The translations under genes were made by a program, and so were the position numbers. From contig JAFKLY010000005.1 of the NCBI GenBank assembly GCA_017304655.1, positions 62,001-126,000 on the forward strand: 64,000 nucleotides of DNA, written 5' to 3'. Positions 18,297 to 26,500 of this stretch are shown here, one piece after another. Source of the stretch: Sphingomonas sp. (GTDB lineage Bacteria; Pseudomonadota; Alphaproteobacteria; Sphingomonadales; Sphingomonadaceae). The stretch's first letter is position 1. Each line of letters begins with the position of its first letter. The notes beneath the pieces are model-generated. The model worked only from the letters and a program-made list of their open reading frames with translations. It was not told the origin of the DNA and made no database searches.

Positions 18297-19057
18297 GCAT
18301 CGAGGTCCTGCGCGCCGCCGCGCTGGGCGATCTGCCGCATGGCTTCCTGGGCCGGCGCGGGGGCGTCTCAACCGGCATCCATGCCGGGCTGAATGTCGGT
18401 CTCGGCTCGGAGGACGAGCGCGAAGCGATCCTGCGCAACCGCGATCTGGCGCGGGATGCCGTGCTGCCCGGCGCGGCGCTCGTCACCGTCCATCAGGTCC
18501 ATTCGCCCGATGTCGTCACCGTCACCGCGCCGATCCCCGCCGATGCGCGGCCCAAAGCAGATGCGCTGGTGACGGATCGCCCCGGCCTGCTGCTCGGCGT
18601 GCTGACCGCGGATTGCGTGCCCGTGCTCTTCGCCGATGCGGCGCGGGGCATCGTCGGCGCGGCCCATGCCGGCTGGAAAGGCGCGGTGACCGGCGTGACC
18701 GACGCGACGATCGCGGCCATGACGTCACTCGGCGCCCGGCGTGAAGCGATCGCCTGCGCCATCGGCCCCTGCATCGGCCGGGCCAGCTATGAAGTGAGCG
18801 AGGGCTTCGAGCGGCCCTTCATGGCGCAGGACGAGGAGAACGCCCGCTTCTTCTCCGCCGGCCGGCCGGGCCATCTCCAGTTCGATATCGCCGGCTATGT
18901 CGCCGCGCGCCTCGCCAGCGCCGGCGTCGGCACCGTCACTTTGCTGGACGAGGATACCTACAGCCAGCCCGAGCGCTTCTTCAGCTATCGCCGCGCCTGC
19001 CATGCCGGCGAGGCAGGCTATGGCCGCCAGATCTCACTGATCGGCCTGCCTGGCTAA
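18293..19057 (+). CDS. pgeF: PgeF/YfiH multicopper-like purine nucleosidase
   Basis: A 254-residue protein with VTVHQVHSPDVV, TADCVPVLFAD and GAAHAGWKGAV, whose histidines and cysteine form the zinc site of the YfiH (DUF152/Cu-oxidase_4) family. Family members have been described as peptidoglycan editing factors and as purine nucleoside-acting enzymes; which applies here is unknown. It is the last gene of the lgt operon. No simple T-rich terminator follows, only a palindromic repeat pair. Confidence 0.88.
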   Translation: MSIEVLRAAALGDLPHGFLGRRGGVSTGIHAGLNVGLGSEDEREAILRNRDLARDAVLPGAALVTVHQVHSPDVVTVTAPIPADARPKADALVTDRPGLLLGVLTADCVPVLFADAARGIVGAAHAGWKGAVTGVTDATIAAMTSLGARREAIACAIGPCIGRASYEVSEGFERPFMAQDEENARFFSAGRPGHLQFDIAGYVAARLASAGVGTVTLLDEDTYSQPERFFSYRRACHAGEAGYGRQISLIGLPG

Positions 19058-19160
19058 GGGGGCGGGCAGACACGCGTTGGTTGCAGCAGAGTGAGGCTGT
19101 GCTGCTTCAATATCCAGAAGCAGACCGTCAGAACCCAACGATAAAGCGGGCGATCATTTA

Positions 19161-19200
19161 GCCCTCTCCCGCTTGCGGGAGAGGGTTGGGTGAGGGTCTG
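19161..19200 (+). repeat. CCCTCTCCC palindromic repeat, family 3 copy 1
   Basis: The hairpin CCCTCTCCCGC-TTGC-GGGAGAGGG is followed by GTGAGGGTCT. It is inverted relative to 19237-19300 and lies in the 296-bp gap between convergent pgeF and the HAD phosphatase gene. Either copy could end transcription. Confidence 0.8.
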
Positions 19201-19236
19201 GTTCTTCTTTGAAAGTTCTACGCGGCGAGTTCGAAA

Positions 19237-19300
19237 AGACCCTCACCCTCCCATCGCTAGGCGATGGGCCCCTCCCTCTCCCGCAAAGGCGGGAGAGGGC
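19237..19300 (-). repeat. CCCTCTCCC palindromic repeat, family 3 copy 2, with nested palindrome
   Basis: The inverted partner of 19161-19200. It carries extra bases between its two halves that form a second palindrome (CCCATCGCCTAGCGATGGG read on the minus strand). Confidence 0.8.
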
Positions 19301-19353
19301 TCAAAACCTCCCCAACTCAGCCGGCCTCCTCTCGCCAGTCGCGCCGCGCAACT

Positions 19354-20034
19354 TCACCAGTGGAGGATCGGCCAGCCGCGCTGCGTGGCGAGATCGGCTA
19401 GCGGCTTGTGCGGATTGGCGGCAAAGCCCTTGTCGGCAAAGCCCAGCATCGGCGCATCGGTCACATGGTCGCTATAGGCGCGGATATGCGCCTGCGTCCG
19501 GGTGATGCCGGCCCGCGCCATCCAGTCCTCGATCATCCGCAGCTTGGCGACGTCATAGCAATTCTCGCCGGCGATTCTGGCGCGGATATAGTCGACGCCC
19601 TGCGTGAAGTGATCGGTCGCGATCACGTCATCAAAGCCCAGCCGCTGCGCGATCGGCTCGACATAGAGGCGGTAGGAGGCCGAAGCGATGAGCATCCGGC
19701 AGCCATCGGCCCGGTCCTGCGCGATCTGCGTCAGCGCGCCGGCGCGGATGTTCCCCGCCACCACCTTGTCGGCATAGGCCTCGACAGCGGGCATGATCCG
19801 CGCGCGGCTCACGCGGCTGCCGATCAGCAGCGCCTGATTGAGCTCCTTCGCGCGCGCTCGCGTCACGCGCCGCAGCACATAGCCCAGCATCACGATGCCG
19901 ACGATCGGCAGGAAAACCAGCCGCCAGGGTGCGAGCGAAACGGCCATGTGCACCAGAAACGCCGCATAGGTGCCGCGCACCGTGATGGTGCGATCCATAT
20001 CGTAAATGGCGATTTTCTGCACGGGCGCATCCAT
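19354..20034 (-). CDS. HAD-IB family phosphatase, membrane-associated
   Basis: A 226-residue protein. Motif I is YDMDRTIT at residues ~11-18, in which the DxD nucleophile pair is D-M-D. It continues with SYRLYVEPIA and a final AYSDHVTDAPMLGFAD that supplies motif IV. A hydrophobic segment (LVFLPIVGIVMLGYVL) suggests membrane association. This resembles the SerB/PGP-like IB phosphatases that act on phospholipid-linked or small-molecule phosphates; the substrate is unknown. The start ATG 20034 opens MDAPVQKIAIYDMD. It is divergent from an Mla-type operon, which makes a lipid-phosphate role attractive but unproven. Confidence 0.85.
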   Translation of the reverse strand: MDAPVQKIAIYDMDRTITVRGTYAAFLVHMAVSLAPWRLVFLPIVGIVMLGYVLRRVTRARAKELNQALLIGSRVSRARIMPAVEAYADKVVAGNIRAGALTQIAQDRADGCRMLIASASYRLYVEPIAQRLGFDDVIATDHFTQGVDYIRARIAGENCYDVAKLRMIEDWMARAGITRTQAHIRAYSDHVTDAPMLGFADKGFAANPHKPLADLATQRGWPILHW

Positions 20035-20111
20035 CGGCGGTTTCGGGCGTTGAGGGGCGCATGGGGCAAATCGGCTTGCCGCGCAATGCAAAGTGGACCA
20101 GTGTGAGCCCG

Positions 20112-21221
20112 ATGACGCAGGCTGCCGACCTCATCGAACGCGACGACGCGCAAGGCCGGGCGGTCTCCTTCTCGGGAAGCCTGTCGCTTGCGCATCTGGG
20201 CGATCTGCCGCAGCGGATCGACGGGATTGAGGGCGCGATTGCCACGATCGACCTGCACGGCATCGATCATATCGACACGATCGGCGCGTGGATCGTCCAT
20301 CGCCTCGCGGTGCGCACCGGCGCGCAGATCATGGGCGCGGATGGTGATGCAGCGCGGCTGCTCGACGTGGTGGCCCGCAACGATCAGCCGCTGGAAACCG
20401 GCCCGCCACCGATCAACCCCGTGCTGCGCGTGTTCGATCAAGTGGGCACGGCGACGAAGCTCACCGCCCACACCATGGTCGGCCTGATCGGTTTCCTCGG
20501 CGCAACGGTCATCGCCACCGGCACGCTGATCCGCCATCCCGGCCGCATCCGAATCAACGCCGTGGTCCAGCGGCTTGAGGTCGTCGGCATATCCGCGCTC
20601 GGCATCATCGGCCTGATGAGCTTTCTGGTCGGCATCGTCATCGCGCAGCAGGGCTCGGTCCAGCTCGAGCAGTTCGGCATGGAAGTGCTGACGGTCAATC
20701 TCGTCGGCCGGTTGACCTTCCGCGAGCTGGGCGTGCTGATGACCGCAATCATGGTAGCCGGCCGCTCCGGCTCCGCCTTTGCCGCGCAGATCGGCACGAT
20801 GCAGCTCAATGAGGAAGTGGACGCCATGCGCACCATCGGCGTCTCGCCGATGGAAGCGCTGGTGATGCCGCGCATCCTCGCGGCGGTCATCATGATGCCG
20901 CTGCTCGGCTTTTACGCCTCGGTCATGGCGGTCATCGGCGGCGGCTTCCTGTGTGCGGTCAGCCTGGATATTCCGCCGGTCACGTTCGTCCAGCGCCTGC
21001 GCGAAGTCGTGCCGCTCACCGATCTCTACATCGGTCTCATCAAGGCGCCGGTCTTCGGCCTGATCATTGCCATCGCCGGCTGCTTCCAGGGCCTGCAGGT
21101 GCGCGGCAATGCCGAGGAAGTGGGCCTGCGCACCACCGCCGCCGTGGTGCAGGCGATCTTCATCGTCATCGTGCTGGATGCCATCTTCGCGGTCTTCTTC
21201 ACCTGGCTTGGCTGGAAATGA
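20112..21221 (+). CDS. mlaE: MlaE-type lipid ABC transporter permease with N-terminal STAS domain
   Basis: A 369-residue protein. The first ~100 residues (GSLSLAHLGDLPQ...IATIDLHGIDHIDTIGAW) form a STAS fold like MlaB. The rest is the MlaE permease with five membrane segments and the family motif QFGMEVLTVNLVGRLTFREL. It is a fusion of what are two genes in E. coli. The set moves phospholipids between the membranes to maintain outer-membrane asymmetry. The start is uncertain: ATG 20112 (used) or ATG 20061. The stop overlaps mlaF (ATGA). Confidence 0.93.
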   Translation: MTQAADLIERDDAQGRAVSFSGSLSLAHLGDLPQRIDGIEGAIATIDLHGIDHIDTIGAWIVHRLAVRTGAQIMGADGDAARLLDVVARNDQPLETGPPPINPVLRVFDQVGTATKLTAHTMVGLIGFLGATVIATGTLIRHPGRIRINAVVQRLEVVGISALGIIGLMSFLVGIVIAQQGSVQLEQFGMEVLTVNLVGRLTFRELGVLMTAIMVAGRSGSAFAAQIGTMQLNEEVDAMRTIGVSPMEALVMPRILAAVIMMPLLGFYASVMAVIGGGFLCAVSLDIPPVTFVQRLREVVPLTDLYIGLIKAPVFGLIIAIAGCFQGLQVRGNAEEVGLRTTAAVVQAIFIVIVLDAIFAVFFTWLGWK

Positions 21222-22027
21222 GCACGTCCGCAGAAACCCCGATCATCTCCATCCGCGGACTGGTCAACCGCTTCGGCGACCAGACCGTGCATGACGGGCT
21301 GGACCTGGACGTGTATCGCGGCGAAGTCCTCGGCGTAGTCGGCGGATCAGGCACGGGCAAATCAGTGCTCATGCGCTCCATCATCGGCCTGCAACAGCCG
21401 CAGGCGGGTTCCATTACCGTGTTCGGCCAGTCCATGCTGGATTGCGAGGCGACCGATCCCGAGTTGCTCGCGGTGAAGAAGCGCTGGGGCATCCTCTTCC
21501 AGAATGGCGCGCTGTTCTCGACCCTCACCGTCTCAGAGAACGTGCAAGTGCCGCTGCGCGAATATTATCCGGAGATGCCGGCGCACCTGCGCGCCGAGAT
21601 CGCGGCCTACAAGATCCTGATGACCGGCCTGCCTGAGAATGCCGGCCCGAAGTTCCCGTCCGAGCTGTCCGGCGGCATGCGCAAGCGCGCCGGTCTCGCC
21701 CGTGCCCTGGCGCTCGATCCGGCGCTGCTCTTCCTCGACGAGCCGACCGCCGGGCTGGACCCGATCGGCGCCGCCGCCTTTGACGAGCAGACGCGCGAGC
21801 TCCAGCAGACGCTCGGCCTGACGGTCTTTCTCATCACGCACGATCTGGATACGCTGCATGCGATTTGCGACCGGGTTGCCGTCATCGCGGACAAGCGGGT
21901 CATCGCCGTCGGCACGATCGACGAATTGCTGGCGCTCGATCACCCCTGGATACAGGACTATTTCAATGGCCCGCGCGGCCGCATTGCCCACGGCATGGTG
22001 ACCAGTGACCGTGAGGTGACGGCATGA
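21218..22027 (+). CDS. mlaF: MlaF-type ATP-binding subunit
   Basis: A 269-residue ABC ATPase. Walker A is GGSGTGKS, the signature is LSGGMRKRAGLARAL, and Walker B is LLFLDEPTAGLDP. LSGGMRKR and the terminal YFNGPRGR are typical of MlaF. It powers the MlaE permease. The start overlaps the mlaE stop. Its own stop overlaps a short bridging ORF that leads to mlaD. Confidence 0.95.
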   Translation: MSTSAETPIISIRGLVNRFGDQTVHDGLDLDVYRGEVLGVVGGSGTGKSVLMRSIIGLQQPQAGSITVFGQSMLDCEATDPELLAVKKRWGILFQNGALFSTLTVSENVQVPLREYYPEMPAHLRAEIAAYKILMTGLPENAGPKFPSELSGGMRKRAGLARALALDPALLFLDEPTAGLDPIGAAAFDEQTRELQQTLGLTVFLITHDLDTLHAICDRVAVIADKRVIAVGTIDELLALDHPWIQDYFNGPRGRIAHGMVTSDREVTA

Positions 22028-22098
22028 GCGGGAACGGGCAAGCATGGACAGGCCGGAACGCTCCGGCCATAAGCGCGTTGAACGGAAGCAAGGGATAG
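22024..22098 (+). CDS. 24-codon bridging ORF between mlaF and mlaD
   Basis: Its ATG overlaps the mlaF stop (ATGA at 22024-22027), and its TAG (22096-22098) directly abuts the mlaD ATG at 22099. It encodes MSGNGQAWTGRNAPAISALN plus four residues (GSKG). The mlaD ribosome-binding region (GGAAGCAAGGGA) lies inside its last codons. This layout could couple mlaD translation to mlaF across the 71-bp gap. No homology is recognised, so the peptide itself may have no function; this is inference from the layout. Confidence 0.35.
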   Translation: MSGNGQAWTGRNAPAISALNGSKG

Positions 22099-23061
22099 AT
22101 GGAAACACGATCCAACAATGTGTTCGTGGGCGCGTTCGTCCTTTTGCTGCTCGCCATGACGGTCGGTGCGGCCTTCTGGTTTTCGCGTATCGGCGAGGGC
22201 AGCAAGCTCGAATATGACATCTTCTTCAAGCAGTCAGTGAGCGGTCTCGCCAAGGGATCGGCCGTCACTTATTCCGGCGTACCCTCGGGCCAGGTGAAGT
22301 TCATCGAGCTGTGGCGCAAGGACCCGGAGTTCGTGCGCGTGCGGATCGTGGTCAATCGCGAGACGCCAGTGCTGCAGGGCACCACCGCGACCATCAACGG
22401 CGTCGGTTTCACCGGCGTATCCGAAGTGCAGCTCGATGGCGCCGTGCGTGGCGCCCCGCCGATCGCCTGCCCGGACGACAATGCCTCGGCGGTCTGCCCG
22501 GAAGGTGTGCCGGTGATCCCGACCAAACCGGGCGCGCTGGGCGAACTGCTCAACAACGCGCCGCAGCTGCTGCAACGGCTGACCACCCTGACCGAGCGGC
22601 TGACCGAAGTGCTCGACGATCGCAACCAGAAGCACATTGCCGGCATCCTTTCCAATGTCGACAAGCTGACCGGCGATCTTGCGGCGCGCGGGCCGGAACT
22701 GGCGCAGACCATCGTCCAGGCCAAGGCCACGCTGGAAAGCGCAGCGAAGGCCGCCGATGCGCTCGCCACCGCCGCCAACAGCACGAACGAGCTGGTGAAC
22801 AGCGAGGGCAAGCCGCTCATCGCGGACCTGCGCAAGACCATCCAGTCGGCCCGCTCGACGCTGGACAGCCTGGACACGACGCTGAAGGACGCCAAGCCCG
22901 GCGTCGACACCTTCACGCGCGACACCATGCCGCAGATCGGCCTGCTGGTGCGCGATCTGCGCCAGATGTCCCGGGCGATCCTGACCATCACCGAACGCAT
23001 CGATCAGCAGGGGGCCGGCGGCCTCATCGGTTCACCGCCGCTGCCGGACTACAAGCCATGA
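22099..23061 (+). CDS. mlaD: MlaD-type MCE-domain lipid-binding protein
   Basis: A 320-residue protein. A short cytoplasmic tail and one helix (VFVGAFVLLLLAMTVGAAFW) anchor an MCE domain (about 38-115) with the core GLAKGSAVTYSGVPSGQVK. A long helical tail with Ala/Lys/Asp heptads (about 140-300) follows. It forms the periplasmic ring that carries lipid through the transporter. The stop overlaps the next gene's ATG (ATGA). Confidence 0.95.
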   Translation: METRSNNVFVGAFVLLLLAMTVGAAFWFSRIGEGSKLEYDIFFKQSVSGLAKGSAVTYSGVPSGQVKFIELWRKDPEFVRVRIVVNRETPVLQGTTATINGVGFTGVSEVQLDGAVRGAPPIACPDDNASAVCPEGVPVIPTKPGALGELLNNAPQLLQRLTTLTERLTEVLDDRNQKHIAGILSNVDKLTGDLAARGPELAQTIVQAKATLESAAKAADALATAANSTNELVNSEGKPLIADLRKTIQSARSTLDSLDTTLKDAKPGVDTFTRDTMPQIGLLVRDLRQMSRAILTITERIDQQGAGGLIGSPPLPDYKP

Positions 23062-23705
23062 GGGGACACGCCGCCATGTCGCAGGACGCCACCGGCCAGA
23101 AGGCCCGCCGGACGGGCGCGCGGTTGCTCGCGCTCGCCATCGGCGTCGCGCTGCTTTCCGGCTGCGTGCGTCTTGGCAGCAAGCCGCCGGAGCGGCTGCT
23201 CACCATCACCACGCAGGCGCGTGCCCCGGCCGGCGAGACCTTCTCGGGCAGCAGCGACAGCGCCCTGTTCGTCGATCTGCCAGTCGCGCCCAAGTCGATC
23301 GCCACCCTGCGTGTCGCGGTGCGCGATGGCGAGACCAGCTTCACCTATCTCAAGGATGCGCTCTGGGTGGATTCGCCGGCGCGCCAGTTCCAGGGGTTGC
23401 TTGGCGAGACCATCCGCGCGCGCACTGGCCGGCTGGTGCTCGATCCCGGCCAGTACCTCGCTCGCCGCGGCCAGATGCTGGAGGGCAATCTCATCGAATT
23501 CGGCATCGATGCCGCGACGCGACGCGCCGTCGTGACCTATGACGCCAGCCTGATGTCGATGGACGGTACCAGCATCAAGCGCCAGCGCTTCACCGCTGCC
23601 GTGCCGGTGAGCGAGATCGAGGCGGATAGCGTCGCCCCGGCGATCAGCGATGCGGCCAATCAGGTCGCCGCCGCCGTCGCCGACTGGCTCAAGGCGCAGA
23701 ACTGA
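23058..23705 (+). CDS. ABC-type transport auxiliary lipoprotein (MlaC-position partner)
   Basis: A 215-residue protein with a lipobox (ALLSGC) after a hydrophobic segment, so it is probably an outer-membrane or periplasm-facing lipoprotein. The mature part matches the ABC_trans_aux domain (RLLTITTQARAPAG, PQYLARRGQMLE-like blocks, ISDAANQVAAAVADWL). It is the last gene of the mla operon. It substitutes for the soluble MlaC seen in E. coli, as in other MCE systems. Start ATG 23058 overlaps the mlaD stop; ATG 23076, behind AGGGG, is also possible. Confidence 0.88.
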   Translation: MRGHAAMSQDATGQKARRTGARLLALAIGVALLSGCVRLGSKPPERLLTITTQARAPAGETFSGSSDSALFVDLPVAPKSIATLRVAVRDGETSFTYLKDALWVDSPARQFQGLLGETIRARTGRLVLDPGQYLARRGQMLEGNLIEFGIDAATRRAVVTYDASLMSMDGTSIKRQRFTAAVPVSEIEADSVAPAISDAANQVAAAVADWLKAQN

Positions 23706-23731
23706 GCACACCCGCCCCGACCGGCACCGGT

Positions 23732-23752
23732 GGCGTGACCTAACGTCACGCC
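23732..23752. terminator. Candidate bidirectional hairpin between mla operon and pepN
   Basis: An 8-bp stem GGCGTGAC/GTCACGCC with a CTAAC loop in a 48-bp convergent gap. GTCACGCC occurs twice in a row. There is no T tract, so function is uncertain. Confidence 0.35.
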
Positions 23753-23753
23753 G

Positions 23754-26354
23754 TCACGCCAGGCTCTTGGTCGCCTGCTCCAGCACGTCCTTGGAAAGGC
23801 CCGGCGTTGCCGCGATCCGCTCCAGCGCGGCCCGCATCAGTGCGCCACGCGCCACATCGAACCGGCGCCAGCGGCCAAGCGGCGGCACCAGCCGCGCCGC
23901 CGTCTGCGGATTGAGCTTGTCGAGCGCGATGATCGTATCCGCCACCATCGCATAACCCTTGCCGTCCTTGCGGTTGAACGACCACTGGTTGCCGGCGAAG
24001 GCGCCGAAGAGCGAGCGCGCCCGATTGGGGTTGGAGAGCTTGAAGTCCGGGTGCTGGCCCAGCGCTTCGACGATCTCGACCGTCTCGGGATGGAAGGCGA
24101 AGGCCTGCGTCTGGAACCATTTGTCGATCACCAGCGCATTGCCGGCATAGCGCTCGTAGAAGCGCGCCAGCGCCGCCGCCCGCTCATCGCTCGCGCCATT
24201 GGCGAGAATGGCGAGCGCCGCCTGCCGCTCCGTCATGTTGTCGGCCCGGTCGAACTGGTCGAAGGCCAGCGCCGCGCCATCGCTTGCGCCGGAGGCCACG
24301 ACATAGCTAAGCGCCACGCCGCGCAGCTTGCGCGCCGCGCGGGCATCGGGCGAGAGCGAGAAGCCGTTGCGCGCGCAATCGGCGTGGATCGTCCGCCATT
24401 CGCTCTCCAGCCGCCGGCCGATCTCGCCCATCAGTGCCTCACGGGCAGCATGGATCGCGTCGGGATCGACCACCTGCATCTGGTCGCCCAGATAGGCTTC
24501 GCTCGGCAGCCGCACCGCTTCCGCCACGAAGGACCGGTCGAGCGCCGGATCGGTGATCGTGCGGCGCACCGCCTCGACGATCACGTCGCTCTCCAGCGGC
24601 CCGCCGGCGATATGGCCAAGCAACCCGTTGATCATGAGCTGCTGCATCGCTTCATAGCGGCTGAACGGATCATCATCCCGCGCGGCAAGGAAGGCTAGAT
24701 CCTGCGCGCTCTGCTCAGCCTCGACGATGATCGGCGCGGCGAACCCGCGATTGATCGAGAGGACCGGTGCCTGCGTGAAGCCCGCGCGCGTCAGCTCGGT
24801 CTGCGCTTCCGTAAGCAGCACCACTTCCTCGCCGCCATGCGCGCCGGTCGCGGGGTCGAACATCGCGAACTTGATCGGGATCGCCATGGGTGCCTTGCTC
24901 GCCTGCCCCGGCGTGGGCGGCACGCTCTGGCTGAGCGTCAGCGTGACGGCGCCGGTCGCCGGATCGTGGCGGGTCTGCACGGTGACCCGCGGCGTGCCGG
25001 CCTGCGAGTACCACAAGCGGAACTGGGCGAGATCGATGTCGCCGCCATCCTCCATGGCCTTGACGAAATCCTCGCAGGTCACCGCCTGCCCGTCATGCCG
25101 GTCGAAATAGAGGTCCGTGCCTTTGCGGAAGCGCTCCGGCCCGAGCAGCAGCGCCATCATCCGGATGAGCTCGGCACCCTTGTTGTAGACGGTCGCGGTG
25201 TAGAAGTTGCTGATCTCCATGTAGGATTCGGGCCGCACCGGATGGGCGAGCGGGCCGCCATCCTCCTGGAACTGGGCCGCGCGCAGCACACGCACATCCT
25301 CGATGCGCTTGACTGCCGCGCTTGCCATGTCGGCCGAGAAGGTCTGGTCGCGATAGACAGTGAAGCCTTCCTTGAGGGAGAGCTGGAACCAGTCACGGCA
25401 CGTCACCCGGTCGCCGGACCAGTTGTGGAAATATTCGTGCGCGACGACGCTTTCGATCGCGTCATAGTCCGGGTCCGTCGCCGTTTCCGGATCGGCCAGG
25501 ATGTAGCGCGAGTTGAAGATGTTGAGGCCCTTGTTCTCCATCGCGCCGAAGTTGAAATCGGCCACCGCCACGATGTTGAACACGTCGAGATCATATTCGC
25601 GGCCATAGACGCGCTCGTCCCAGGCCATGCTGTTCTTGAGCGCGGTCATCGCGTGGCTGGTGCGCGGCAGATCCTCCGCCTTCACCCAGATGCCGAGCTT
25701 GACCGTCCGACCGCTCATCGTCGTGAAGCTGTCCGCATTGCAGGCCAGATCGCCCGCGACCAGCGCGAAGAGATAAGCGGGCTTGGGGAAGGGATCGACC
25801 CAGCGCGCCCAGTGGTGGCCATCGGGCAGATCGCCCTGCTCGACCGGATCGCCATTGGCGAGCAGCACCGGGCAGGCGGCCTTGCTGGCGCGCAGCGTGA
25901 CGTCATAGCGCGAGAGCACGTCCGGCCGGTCCGGGAAGAAGGTGATGCGGCGGAAGCCCTCCGGCTCGCACTGAGTGCAGAGCAGCCCGCCCGAGGCATA
26001 GAGCCCCATGAGCTGCGTGTTGGCAGCAGGCGCGATCTCGACCAGCGTCTCGACCACATGCGCATCGCCCGGCAGCGCGATGATGAGCGTGCCTTCGTCC
26101 ATCCGCCAGTCCGCCGGGGCGAGCGCTTTGCCGTCCACGGAGACGCTGAGCGGTGTCAGCCCGTCGCCATCCAGCCGCAGCGGCCGATCATGCGCGCCCG
26201 CGCGCGTGACAGACAGCCGCGCCGCGACCCGCGTCGCTTGCGGATCGAGATCGAAGGTCAGGCTGATATCCGGCACCAGCCAGAGCGGCGGGCGATAATC
26301 CTCGCGGCGAATGACGGGGGGCGTGGCGGCGGTGCTGGTGGTCTGGGTTTCCAT
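23754..26354 (-). CDS. pepN: Aminopeptidase N (M1 zinc metalloprotease)
   Basis: An 866-residue protein. The M1 exopeptidase motif GAMEN is present (NFGAMENKGLN), followed by the zinc motif VVAHEYFHNWSGD and the downstream glutamate in SLKEGFTVYRDQTFSAD. It removes N-terminal residues from peptides in the cytoplasm. Its length matches the E. coli type (about 870 residues). The start is ATG 26354. It is divergent from the epimerase gene over a 146-bp gap. Confidence 0.96.
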   Translation of the reverse strand: METQTTSTAATPPVIRREDYRPPLWLVPDISLTFDLDPQATRVAARLSVTRAGAHDRPLRLDGDGLTPLSVSVDGKALAPADWRMDEGTLIIALPGDAHVVETLVEIAPAANTQLMGLYASGGLLCTQCEPEGFRRITFFPDRPDVLSRYDVTLRASKAACPVLLANGDPVEQGDLPDGHHWARWVDPFPKPAYLFALVAGDLACNADSFTTMSGRTVKLGIWVKAEDLPRTSHAMTALKNSMAWDERVYGREYDLDVFNIVAVADFNFGAMENKGLNIFNSRYILADPETATDPDYDAIESVVAHEYFHNWSGDRVTCRDWFQLSLKEGFTVYRDQTFSADMASAAVKRIEDVRVLRAAQFQEDGGPLAHPVRPESYMEISNFYTATVYNKGAELIRMMALLLGPERFRKGTDLYFDRHDGQAVTCEDFVKAMEDGGDIDLAQFRLWYSQAGTPRVTVQTRHDPATGAVTLTLSQSVPPTPGQASKAPMAIPIKFAMFDPATGAHGGEEVVLLTEAQTELTRAGFTQAPVLSINRGFAAPIIVEAEQSAQDLAFLAARDDDPFSRYEAMQQLMINGLLGHIAGGPLESDVIVEAVRRTITDPALDRSFVAEAVRLPSEAYLGDQMQVVDPDAIHAAREALMGEIGRRLESEWRTIHADCARNGFSLSPDARAARKLRGVALSYVVASGASDGAALAFDQFDRADNMTERQAALAILANGASDERAAALARFYERYAGNALVIDKWFQTQAFAFHPETVEIVEALGQHPDFKLSNPNRARSLFGAFAGNQWSFNRKDGKGYAMVADTIIALDKLNPQTAARLVPPLGRWRRFDVARGALMRAALERIAATPGLSKDVLEQATKSLA

Positions 26355-26500
26355 GCCCCCGTCCTAAGCGCCCCGGCGCGCCCGCACAACGGGAGCGCGC
26401 GCCGAAAGTGAGGAAGGCGCGACGAAGGACCGGCATTTTCCTCCCGCTCGGGTGCCTTCCCCCTGTTCCCATGCCGTCATCCCGCGCCTAAGCTCTCGCC

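Noticed and set aside
24837..26411. Plus-strand ORF of 524 codons
   Set aside because: Antisense to pepN; no supporting motif.
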